A DNA stretch of 38,467 nt from an uncultured Duncaniella sp. (GTDB taxonomy: Bacteria; Bacteroidota; Bacteroidia; Bacteroidales; Muribaculaceae). The notes below the pieces were generated by a model. The model did no database searches. It worked only from the letters and a program-made list of their open reading frames with translations, and was not told the DNA's origin. The stretch lies in NCBI GenBank assembly GCA_910587515.1, contig CAJULW010000029.1, forward strand, positions 1-38,467, in the 5' to 3' direction. The translations under genes and the position numbers were made by a program. Shown piece after piece: positions 17,907-25,525 of the stretch (positions within the stretch are counted from its first letter, which is position 1; each line of letters starts with the position of its first letter).

Positions 17907-18602
17907 ATGAAAAAATCTTCGTCAGTAATCGCAGCGGCCATAGTTGCCGTCAGTATTGTAATTCTTGGTTTCTGTCTGAAAACAGGAATCGACAACATCG
18001 CTTTCCGCGACCGTGAAGTGACAGTGCGCGGTCTCGCTGAGCGCGAAGTTCCGGCCGATCTTGTCACATGGCCTATCACCTACTCGCTCGCAGGCAACAA
18101 CCTTCAGACAATCTACGATCAGGTGAGTGAAAACAACAGCAAAATCGTCAAATTCCTGACATCGAACGGCATCAATGCAAATGAAATCTCAGTAAACCCA
18201 CCCGATACTTACGACGCGACTTCAAATCGCTACCGCTCCGATTCTTTCAACTATAATTATTCTATAAACTGTACGGTGACAGTGACAACCAAAAAAGTAC
18301 AGAAAGTACGCGAACTTCTCAACCGTCAATCAGAACTGCTCAAAGAAGGCATCGCGTTCTCCAATTCCTATATCAACTATCAATTCACCGGTCTGAACTC
18401 TATAAAACCTGAGATGATAGCCGAAGCGACAAAAAACGCACGTGCGGCAGCCGACCAATTCGCCGCTGACAGCGAAAGCAGTGTAGGCAAGATCAAAACC
18501 GCGTCACAAGGACAATTCTCAATTGATGACAGCGATTCCTCCACCCCGTTCATCAAGAAAGTACGTGTGGTTTCGACCATAGTCTACTACCTCGAGGACT
18601 GA
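17907..18602 (+). CDS. SIMPL-domain (DUF541, YggE-like) membrane-anchored protein
   Basis: SIMPL/DUF541 protein, 231 aa, likely exposed in the periplasm through an N-terminal anchor (MKKSSSVIAAAIVAVSIVILG). The family is linked in other bacteria to envelope or oxidative stress, but no biochemical activity is established. Signatures are VTVRGLAEREVPADLV near residue 35 and ATKNARAAADQFAADSES near 175. The open frame extends upstream to 17823, but ATG 17907 gives a proper anchor and is preferred. It ends at a bidirectional terminator shared with the convergent PAS gene. Confidence 0.85.
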   Translation: MKKSSSVIAAAIVAVSIVILGFCLKTGIDNIAFRDREVTVRGLAEREVPADLVTWPITYSLAGNNLQTIYDQVSENNSKIVKFLTSNGINANEISVNPPDTYDATSNRYRSDSFNYNYSINCTVTVTTKKVQKVRELLNRQSELLKEGIAFSNSYINYQFTGLNSIKPEMIAEATKNARAAADQFAADSESSVGKIKTASQGQFSIDDSDSSTPFIKKVRVVSTIVYYLED

Positions 18603-18648
18603 ACAATCTAATTCAACGAAAGCATCATAATTTCTTTGACCGACACCA

Positions 18649-18692
18649 AACAACGAATAGAGATATCCAAAATGATATCTCTATTCGTTGTT
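18649..18692. terminator. Bidirectional terminator, 19-bp perfect stem
   Basis: 18649-18667 pairs perfectly with 18674-18692 around a 6-nt loop, with T on the right and A on the left. It serves both convergent genes. Confidence 0.9.
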
Positions 18693-18702
18693 TTAAGCCT
18701 CT

Positions 18703-19059
18703 TTACTGATTGTCCCGATCGTAATGTGGCATTTCCGGCTGAACAACCATTGAAATTTCCACCAATCCGGCTATCTTTCCGTCCACACGCCATGGTGTCT
18801 GATAGATCATCTTTTTCTGCCCGTTTTTAGTAATCGTATAGGCATTGGACTCTCCGGTCGCAAGCATCTGACGGATTTTTTTAACTGACTCGTCGCCATG
18901 ACATGGCAAAAGATTACGTCCGCGCATATCACCATGGCTGGCAAAAGTCGCGAGAGCCTTATCATTCATATACACCACCATGCCTTCTGCGTCACAAACG
19001 GTCACAGCACAATTCATTTCTTTTGCCCAATCCGGCACTAAGTTCACAGGACTATCCAT
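18703..19059 (-). CDS. Single-domain PAS protein
   Basis: Cytoplasmic 118-aa protein made of one PAS sensor domain: CAVTVCDAEGMVVYMNDKAL is the typical PAS start, followed by GRNLLPCHGD and a C-terminal strand pair (KKMIYQTPWRVDGKIAGLVEI). No output domain is attached, so it either acts on a partner or only binds a ligand. The Cys-His of LLPCHGD sits where some PAS proteins contact a cofactor, but this is speculation. Divergent from alaS, convergent with the SIMPL gene. Confidence 0.8.
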   Translation of the reverse strand: MDSPVNLVPDWAKEMNCAVTVCDAEGMVVYMNDKALATFASHGDMRGRNLLPCHGDESVKKIRQMLATGESNAYTITKNGQKKMIYQTPWRVDGKIAGLVEISMVVQPEMPHYDRDNQ

Positions 19060-19122
19060 TGTTATAATTTAATAATCAGAGATACACAAATTTTGTATTC
19101 CGCAAATTTGACAAAAAATCGC

Positions 19123-19130
19123 TATCTTTG
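19123..19130 (+). promoter_or_regulatory. -7 box of alaS
   Basis: TATCTTTG matches TAnnTTTG, about 50 nt before the alaS start. The upstream TTG is not at the ideal distance. Confidence 0.6.
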
Positions 19131-19181
19131 CAAATTATTTTACCGACCCAACAGTCAATAACAGAATAAACCTCATACACT

Positions 19182-21803
19182 ATGCTTACAGCAAAGGAAA
19201 TACGTGAATCTTTTAAAGAGTTTTTCCGTTCAAAGGGGCATCATATCGTCCCCTCTGCTCCGATGGTCATCAAGGACGACCCGACACTTATGTTCACCAA
19301 TGCGGGGATGAACCAGTTCAAGGACATAATTCTCGGAAACAAAGCCGCGAAATACCAACGCGTAGCCGACTCACAGAAATGTCTGCGAGTCTCAGGAAAG
19401 CACAACGACCTTGAAGAAGTGGGCATGGACACCTACCACCATACAATGTTCGAAATGCTCGGAAACTGGTCGTTCGGTGACTATTTCAAGAAAGAAGCCA
19501 TCGACTGGGCATGGGAATATCTCGTAGACGTTCTTAAACTGAATCCCGAACGCCTTTATGCGACGGTTTTCGAAGGCGCGCCCGACGAAGGACTCACCCG
19601 TGACGACGAAGCTGCGTCTTATTGGGAAAAACACCTTCCGGTTTCGCATATAATCAACGGAAACAAGCATGACAATTTCTGGGAAATGGGCGATACAGGC
19701 CCTTGTGGCCCATGCTCGGAAATCCACATAGACCTCCGCAGCGACGAGGAACGCTCCAAAACCGACGGTGCAAATCTTGTCAACAAAGACAACCCTCTCG
19801 TAATCGAGATCTGGAATCTCGTGTTCATGCAATTTAACCGTAAGGCAGATAGTTCGCTTGAACCACTTCCAGCCAAAGTGATCGACACCGGTATGGGGTT
19901 TGAACGCCTATGCATGGCTCTCCAAGGGAAAAAATCCAATTATGACACCGACGTTTTCACCCCACTCATCAATCGCATCTCACAGCTGTCAGGCAAAGAA
20001 TATGGCCAGGATACAAAAATCGATGTCGCAATGCGTGTGATCGCAGACCACGTACGCACCATAGCTTTCTCTATCGCTGACAGCCAACTACCCGGCAATG
20101 CCAAAGCCGGCTATGTGATCCGCCGCATACTTCGCCGAGCCGTCCGCTATGCCTATACTTTCCTCGACCAGAAACAGGCATTCATGTACAAGCTAGTCAA
20201 CACGCTCATCGACTCAATGGGCGAGGCTTATCCCGAGATCACGGCTCAACGCGAACTGATTATGAAAGTAATCAAGGAAGAAGAAGACTCTTTCCTCCGT
20301 ACACTCGACAAAGGTATAGCCATCCTTGACGAAGCCATCCGCAACGCACGCAAACAAGGGAAAGACGAGATCTCCGGCAAAGAGGCTTTCGTGCTTTACG
20401 ACACATACGGCTTCCCACTCGACCTCACAGAACTCATTCTGAAAGAAAACGGAATGACTCTCGACAAAAAAGGATTCGATACAGAAATGGAAGCCCAAAA
20501 GACACGCGCACGCAACGCTGCCGCTGTCGAGGCTACCGACTGGGTGATCGTAAATGAAGGAGAAACCGAATTTGTCGGCTACGACCAATGTTCGGCTTCT
20601 ACAAGAATCATACGTTACCGCAAAGTAACACAGAAAAATAAAGAGTTTTATCAGATCGTACTGTCGACAACTCCTTTTTATGCCGAGATGGGTGGTCAGG
20701 TCGGTGACAGCGGATGGCTGATTGACGGAGACGAAAAAATCGAGATATACGACACCAAACGTGAAAACGGCCAGGCTGTGCATCTCAGTAAAAAACTACC
20801 GTCAAATCCTTGCGCTGAATTTACAGCCGTAATAAACGAAAACAACCGTCGTGCCACGGAATGCAACCATACAGCAACACACCTGCTTCATGCAGCACTC
20901 CGCGAAGTGCTTGGTTCGCACGTAGAGCAGAAAGGCTCGTATGTTTCACCACAGATGCTCCGTTTCGACTTCTCTCATTTCCAAAAAGTTACCCCGGAGG
21001 AACTACGCAAGGCTGAACGTATAGCCAATGCAAATGTCCGCAAAGCGATCGCACTCGACGAACGTCGTCATACCCCCATCACCGAGGCTCTTGAAATGGG
21101 CGCCATGGCTCTTTTCGGTGAAAAATACGGAGAGGAAGTGCGTGTTGTAAAATATGGTGATTCCATAGAACTCTGCGGTGGCACTCACGTGCCAAATACC
21201 GGAAATATCGGTATGATCCGTATTATATCCGAGTCAAGCATCGCAGCCGGCATACGTCGTATAGAAGCGGTCACAGCCGAAACCGCAGAAAACCTGATAA
21301 ACCAAGTTGCAGATGATATGCGCGAAATAGCAGAACTCTTGCATAATGCAAGCGACGTCCGTCAGGCACTGCGCAAATCCATTGAAGAAAACACCGAACT
21401 ACGCAAACAAGCCGAAGAGTTTTTCCAGGAACGCATACGCAATATGACACGCGAACTTCTTGAAAAAGCAGAAACGACAAATGGCATAAAAATAGTCAAA
21501 CTTATGGGCGTGCGTATGCCGGATGTAGTAAAAGGCATCGCGTTCGGTGTACGCCAACAGTCACCGGAAAAAACAGCGTTTATCGCTGCAACTATCGATA
21601 TGGGAGGAAAGCCACTACTCACAGCGGCTTTCACCGATGACCTTGTGAAAGAAGGCATGAACGCGTCTGCCATGGTGCGCGAAGCCGCAAAAGCGATCAA
21701 AGGCGGTGGCGGTGGTCAACCAGGATTCGCACAAGCCGGAGGCAAAGATAAAGAAGGTATTTCACAGGCGTTCCAAATCTTAAGCGACTCAATCAAAAAA
21801 TAA
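19182..21803 (+). CDS. alaS: Alanyl-tRNA synthetase
   Basis: Charges tRNA-Ala and edits misacylated Ser/Gly. Full length, 873 aa. The class II catalytic core is at about 1-240 (FFRSKGHHIVPSAPMV, HHTMFEMLGNWSFGDYFK, GDTGPCGPCSEIH), with the tRNA-recognition region to about 450. The editing domain has the zinc motifs CNHTATHLLHAALRE and ELCGGTHV. The C-Ala domain has the glycine stretch GGGGGQPGFAQAGG. Closely followed by two hairpins. Diverges from the PAS gene. Confidence 0.98.
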   Translation: MLTAKEIRESFKEFFRSKGHHIVPSAPMVIKDDPTLMFTNAGMNQFKDIILGNKAAKYQRVADSQKCLRVSGKHNDLEEVGMDTYHHTMFEMLGNWSFGDYFKKEAIDWAWEYLVDVLKLNPERLYATVFEGAPDEGLTRDDEAASYWEKHLPVSHIINGNKHDNFWEMGDTGPCGPCSEIHIDLRSDEERSKTDGANLVNKDNPLVIEIWNLVFMQFNRKADSSLEPLPAKVIDTGMGFERLCMALQGKKSNYDTDVFTPLINRISQLSGKEYGQDTKIDVAMRVIADHVRTIAFSIADSQLPGNAKAGYVIRRILRRAVRYAYTFLDQKQAFMYKLVNTLIDSMGEAYPEITAQRELIMKVIKEEEDSFLRTLDKGIAILDEAIRNARKQGKDEISGKEAFVLYDTYGFPLDLTELILKENGMTLDKKGFDTEMEAQKTRARNAAAVEATDWVIVNEGETEFVGYDQCSASTRIIRYRKVTQKNKEFYQIVLSTTPFYAEMGGQVGDSGWLIDGDEKIEIYDTKRENGQAVHLSKKLPSNPCAEFTAVINENNRRATECNHTATHLLHAALREVLGSHVEQKGSYVSPQMLRFDFSHFQKVTPEELRKAERIANANVRKAIALDERRHTPITEALEMGAMALFGEKYGEEVRVVKYGDSIELCGGTHVPNTGNIGMIRIISESSIAAGIRRIEAVTAETAENLINQVADDMREIAELLHNASDVRQALRKSIEENTELRKQAEEFFQERIRNMTRELLEKAETTNGIKIVKLMGVRMPDVVKGIAFGVRQQSPEKTAFIAATIDMGGKPLLTAAFTDDLVKEGMNASAMVREAAKAIKGGGGGQPGFAQAGGKDKEGISQAFQILSDSIKK

Positions 21804-21830
21804 GGAAAATACGAAACAATTTGCTCTGTC

Positions 21831-21845
21831 GGGCTTAATAAGCCC
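21831..21845 (+). terminator. Small hairpin after alaS
   Basis: GGGCTT and AAGCCC separated by 3 nt, 27 bp after the alaS stop. No T-run follows, so the next hairpin is the likelier terminator. Confidence 0.4.
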
Positions 21846-21880
21846 CAAATAACCACATATCGGAGTTTCAAATTAAAACA

Positions 21881-21926
21881 AAGCGTAACGAACCGACCAA
21901 AACAGCGTTCGTTACGCTTCCGTTTT
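21881..21926 (+). terminator. Terminator downstream of alaS
   Basis: Perfect 13-bp stem (21881-21893 with 21907-21919) with a T-rich tail (CCGTTTTC). Confidence 0.75.
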
Positions 21927-22800
21927 CTATTGGACTAAGCCAACGTGAGGCAATTTTCATTCAACATACTATTTGGTAATTTGCTCAACGGACTTTATCC
22001 TGATACATCTTTCGGATTTCGCCACCTCACCCCACTAACAAGCCCACTGCGGATTCAATGACACAAACTTTGATTGCCTCCATGTATCATTCTATTCAAT
22101 GGTCACAGAGCAAATGACCTTTTGACATTTTGTGCATTTATTCCCCACTTTCTCCGGGCAAAATCACGGCTGATGTACATCTCGATACCCGACCACAATA
22201 ATGCAAACAAATATCAAGTACTTATGCTTATTAAAAGCCCAGGCTCTCATATAGCTATAATAAATTCATGATGAATCAATAGTTTGACAAACAACAACTG
22301 CGACTACAAATATTCCAAATGCTTTATTCATAAGTCATATCGGCCGCCCCTTAATACAATGCCGATTTACCATCTGAAAAAATATCAATAACATTATGAC
22401 TGGCTAAATTAATCGATGCCACATTCTCGGTAAATATTAGCGACCTCGCTTAATCTAATCGAAAACACAACGATATTAAAGACGCGATATATCTACATGA
22501 CAGTTGAAATTTTAGCTTAGGATTTAATAGACTATACATAATAAGAAGCATATCGCGGATCCAAAAACAGAACTGCAAACAATATAAAGTCACTGTAAAA
22601 TCTTTACAAACATCTATAGCTTTTGTATTTCACCATTAGACTTTACAGCTTGACCGTAGACTGCGTGAAAAAATGAATTTTCTCAACTGGCTGTTGAATT
22701 CTTCAGGCATTTTCGTTAATATCGCATTTGATAGAAAACCCTATAGATCCAGCTTTGACAGAAAAAATTTGGCAAAACATAAAAATATCTCTCAAAAAAT
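21927..22800 (+). other. Gene-free stretch before tRNA-Lys
   Basis: About 870 bp, AT-rich, with no open frame that looks coding and no recognisable RNA gene. The longest frame (22074-22271) has no family signature or promoter. It may be decayed remains of earlier insertions at the tRNA, but I see no direct proof. Confidence 0.5.
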
Positions 22801-22831
22801 TTGCATGAATAAAAAAAAACGCCTACCTTTG
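22801..22831 (+). promoter_or_regulatory. Promoter of tRNA-Lys
   Basis: TTG at 22801-22803, a 20-nt spacer and TACCTTTG at 22824-22831 match the Bacteroidetes promoter. The mature tRNA starts about 49 nt downstream. Confidence 0.85.
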
Positions 22832-22879
22832 CATCGCTTTTAAGGAAAAACGCTAACCAACAAATCCTTTAAAGTTGAA

Positions 22880-22955
22880 GATTCGCTAGCTCAGCTGGTA
22901 GAGCACAACACTTTTAATGTTGGGGTCCTGGGTTCGAGCCCCAGGCGGATCACCA
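22880..22955 (+). tRNA. tRNA-Lys (anticodon UUU)
   Basis: A complete 76-nt cloverleaf. The acceptor stem pairs GATTCGC with GCGGATC, followed by discriminator A and an encoded CCA. D-stem GCTC/GAGC, anticodon loop CTTTTAA with TTT, T-loop TTCGAGC. Its 3' part (22905-22955) is repeated exactly at 33002-33052, so it is the insertion site of the element that follows; the gene is intact after insertion. Confidence 0.97.
22905..22955 (+). repeat. Left attachment site, 51-bp tRNA-Lys 3' part
   Basis: Identical over 51 bp to 33002-33052. It covers the anticodon arm, variable region, T arm, acceptor 3' strand and CCA. Such direct repeats of a tRNA 3' end are the standard trace of tyrosine-recombinase insertion. 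Confidence 0.93.
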
Positions 22956-22972
22956 GTAAAACACTGAGAATC

Positions 22973-23010
22973 AAGCAGTTATCAAATTTCGATAGCTGCT
23001 TTTTTCTTTT
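22973..23010 (+). terminator. Terminator just inside the element, after tRNA-Lys
   Basis: An 11-bp stem with one G-T pair (22973-22983 with 22991-23001), 7-nt loop, then a T-rich run. It belongs to the element and replaces the original tRNA terminator, now displaced to 33056. Confidence 0.85.
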
Positions 23011-23033
23011 ATTTAGCTGTTATTGCGCTCACA

Positions 23034-23059
23034 GAGTTAAACCGAGAGTTAAACCGAAA
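23034..23059 (+). repeat. Left arm-type integrase sites
   Basis: Two direct copies of GTTAAACCGA 12 bp apart, ending just before the integrase start. Nearly the same 26-bp block recurs at 32865-32890 near the right end. Placement and spacing suggest arm-type binding sites of the adjacent integrase. Confidence 0.65.
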
Positions 23060-23065
23060 ACCAAC

Positions 23066-24268
23066 ATGAGCGAAACAGTTAATGTGGTATGCTACAAATC
23101 AAAAACTCTCAAAGACGGCTCGCACCCTCTAATGGTGAGAGTATGTAAAGACGGTAAAAAGAAATATCAGAGTATAGGCATTTCGATTCTGCCCTCTCAT
23201 TGGGATTTCAAACGAAACGAGCCGAATGACCGTTGCCCCAACAGTGATGAGATTAAACTCTTAATTCAGCAACGCCTGTATGAGATTCAGAAAAATATTC
23301 TTTCTAACAGAATTGACGGTAAGGACTACACAGCCACCACTATCATAAAGAGTGTAACAGAGCAACCCAAGTCTGCCAAATCAGTGGGAGAATATTATCT
23401 GACGTATATAGATAATCTCAAAAAAGAGAACCGTATCAGATATGCGGGTATGTATGAGGTATCTTACAACTCCTTTATAAAATTTGCCAAGCATCTTGAC
23501 ATACCGTTTTCAGATATAGATGTAACATGGCTAAAGCGATATGAAGCATGGAGTAAGGAGCAGAACTTATCAGTTAGCACAATCAGCACACGCCTTAGAC
23601 ACTTACGCGCTGTTTTTAATCTCGCAATAATGGAGCAAGCGATTAAGAGCGAATGTTATCCATTTCATGCTTACAAAGTTTCCAAACTAAGCAAGGAAAC
23701 AGCCAAACGTGCGCTGACAAAAGATGATGTACACAGAATCATGGAATATGAGGGTAAATCTTTAATGGAATGTCTTGCAATCGACATATTCACATTCTCC
23801 TATTTATGCGCAGGAATCAATTTTATAGATATGGCAAAACTGAGATATTCTAACATAAAAGAGAATCAGTTGATATATAATAGAGAGAAAACTAAGAAAC
23901 TTATAATTGTTCCATTGCAATCAAAAGCAATCAAACTGATAGAGAAATATCGTAATGACAAATCTCCGTTCATCTTTCCAATACTATCACCATTCCATAA
24001 AACAGAGATTCAGATAGCCAACAGATTGCATAAGGTACTTGCAAAAATTAACAAGTATCTTAAAGAAATTGGAGCGAAACTAAATTTACCTCTACCACTT
24101 ACTACCTATGTTGCGCGCCATTCTTTTGCGACCGTCCTTAAAAGAGCTGGTGTTTCGACCTCAATAATCAGTGAATCCTTAGGACATAGTTCAGAGAAAA
24201 TCACGCAAGTTTATTTGGATAGCTTCGATAATGAGCAGATAAATGAAGCAATGAAGAATCTACTATAA
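23066..24268 (+). CDS. Tyrosine recombinase (integrase) of the tRNA-Lys element
   Basis: Site-specific recombinase, 400 aa. An N-terminal arm-DNA-binding domain (about 1-90) is followed by a core-binding SAM-like domain (about 105-200) and the catalytic domain (about 215-400). The C-terminal box is ARHSFATVLKRAG (Arg, His), LGHSSEKITQVYLDSF (His, catalytic Tyr). At the usual first catalytic Arg the sequence reads CAGINFIDMAKL, a Gly-Ile-Asn variant that I recall from other Bacteroidetes integrases. It lies 110 bp from the tRNA 3' end and reads away from it, the usual place for the enzyme of the element. ATG 23066 follows directly after the arm sites. Confidence 0.93.
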   Translation: MSETVNVVCYKSKTLKDGSHPLMVRVCKDGKKKYQSIGISILPSHWDFKRNEPNDRCPNSDEIKLLIQQRLYEIQKNILSNRIDGKDYTATTIIKSVTEQPKSAKSVGEYYLTYIDNLKKENRIRYAGMYEVSYNSFIKFAKHLDIPFSDIDVTWLKRYEAWSKEQNLSVSTISTRLRHLRAVFNLAIMEQAIKSECYPFHAYKVSKLSKETAKRALTKDDVHRIMEYEGKSLMECLAIDIFTFSYLCAGINFIDMAKLRYSNIKENQLIYNREKTKKLIIVPLQSKAIKLIEKYRNDKSPFIFPILSPFHKTEIQIANRLHKVLAKINKYLKEIGAKLNLPLPLTTYVARHSFATVLKRAGVSTSIISESLGHSSEKITQVYLDSFDNEQINEAMKNLL

Positions 24269-24574
24269 TAATCCTATTGGCAATCGAACAATTGGGATTG
24301 TTTATTAACTGATGTTAACAGTTAGGACGTAGTTCGGACGAATTCACTGTTCCACAGCTAAATAAGCATCAAGGTACTTGCAAAGAATAAAATCTTGTCT
24401 TAACTTTGCATTGCAAACTCAAAAGCGCATTAGTAAGCAAGAGAACATTGACATGATGCACACTCAATTTCATGCAAGAATACAGATAGATTTAAATGTT
24501 TTCTAAGTGGTGTTTAAGCTCAGTACTGAAGTGTGGTAAGGAGCTGCGAATAATAAAAAAATAAATCATAAAAC
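24269..24574 (+). other. Intergenic region with a -7 box and a weak terminator
   Basis: An imperfect hairpin about 24272-24303 with GTTT after it may end the integrase transcript. TAACTTTG at 24411-24418 fits a -7 box for the next gene, leaving a leader of about 150 nt. No open frame here looks coding. Confidence 0.45.
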
Positions 24575-25456
24575 ATGAACACCATTTTTTTAGGAGACGA
24601 CGCTTCTCCTATTCGTTTGACCACCATTGACATAAAGCTCAACGGTGAAAAACAAACTATCGTGCCGGTTAGGACAAAGTTTTCTTTGACACCGACGTCC
24701 TCAACAATCAAAGGTATAGCGATAGCTATTAAAGATGAGGACATCCTCCCCTCTACAATCTGTTTCGCAAAGCCCGATATATTTATTGAAGAGGGCATAG
24801 AGCTATTCCAACTTGACGGACACACTCTACCGTCAGAGATGCCAAGTGATGCACCCCAAGTGCTTGTTTACTTAGATAAGGCCGACAATGTACAGCTTCT
24901 TGGCACGCGAGATTTAACGGCCCATACAGCCGTGATAGTTGATTGCACAAGTGTTGCGGATGCGTATGAAAAGGTTGCCAGAACAGCATACCTGTCACAA
25001 GTCCCAACAAAAAACGAATGGCTTGGACTGGCCGCAACTAAAGACGATGCCTTAAAAATCATATTTGATTTTGCAAACGAACATGGTATGGCGGGAACTG
25101 CTACACAAGGCTATTTTGGGCTTGACATGAAAATTTCACTTTTGCAAAGTCAAGCCATAGTTAAGGAAAAATCCATAGTGCTAAACCGCACCAAAGAACA
25201 AGCCACAAGACTACTTGATGCAGTAGTAACAGCTTTTGGTGCACGCAATGCTCGACAAACACGTTACATTAAAGCTATTAATTGGTGCATCAACGAATAT
25301 GGCTTTGATTTAACAATATCGGCATTACAAAATGTAAGCCTTACCGAGAAACTTAATATTGACAGTATTGGCTGTGACAAAAAAATTCAGTGCTTGCAAG
25401 GATTGATGATTGAGCATATTGCTCAGTTAAAAATGAAGCAAGCATCCACCAACTAA
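24575..25456 (+). CDS. Unknown 293-aa element protein, possibly ParB-like fold
   Basis: I do not recognise the family. The 293-aa protein has no signal or membrane segment and is likely cytoplasmic. The N-terminal 60 residues are beta-rich (IRLTTIDIKLNG). A central part holds ELFQLDGHTL, PQVLVYLDKADNVQLLG and a helical stretch VADAYEKVARTAYL. The order LDGHT, a short gap, then a hydrophobic VLVYLD strand recalls ParB/DGQHR-type domains (DGxHR then a vPvxv strand), but the key Arg is absent, so this is only a hint. The C-terminal half is helical and basic (RNARQTRYIKAINWC). The gene stands alone between the integrase and the convergent helicase gene and shares its terminator. Confidence 0.75.
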   Translation: MNTIFLGDDASPIRLTTIDIKLNGEKQTIVPVRTKFSLTPTSSTIKGIAIAIKDEDILPSTICFAKPDIFIEEGIELFQLDGHTLPSEMPSDAPQVLVYLDKADNVQLLGTRDLTAHTAVIVDCTSVADAYEKVARTAYLSQVPTKNEWLGLAATKDDALKIIFDFANEHGMAGTATQGYFGLDMKISLLQSQAIVKEKSIVLNRTKEQATRLLDAVVTAFGARNARQTRYIKAINWCINEYGFDLTISALQNVSLTEKLNIDSIGCDKKIQCLQGLMIEHIAQLKMKQASTN

Positions 25457-25485
25457 ATCCAAGAGTGTGCATCAGAGAGAATATA

Positions 25486-25525
25486 AGAAAGAGTGCCGGA
25501 ACATCCGACACTCTTTCTGCTTTTT
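25486..25525. terminator. Shared terminator of the unknown gene and the helicase gene
   Basis: AGAAAGAGTG (25486-25495) pairs with 25509-25518, with additional inner pairing, followed by GCTTTTT. On the other strand it lies directly after the TAA of the helicase gene, so it also ends that transcript. This position supports TAA 25524-25526 as the true gene end. Confidence 0.85.

Noticed and set aside
22074..22271. A 65-codon frame before tRNA-Lys
   Set aside because: No promoter, family signature or coding composition.
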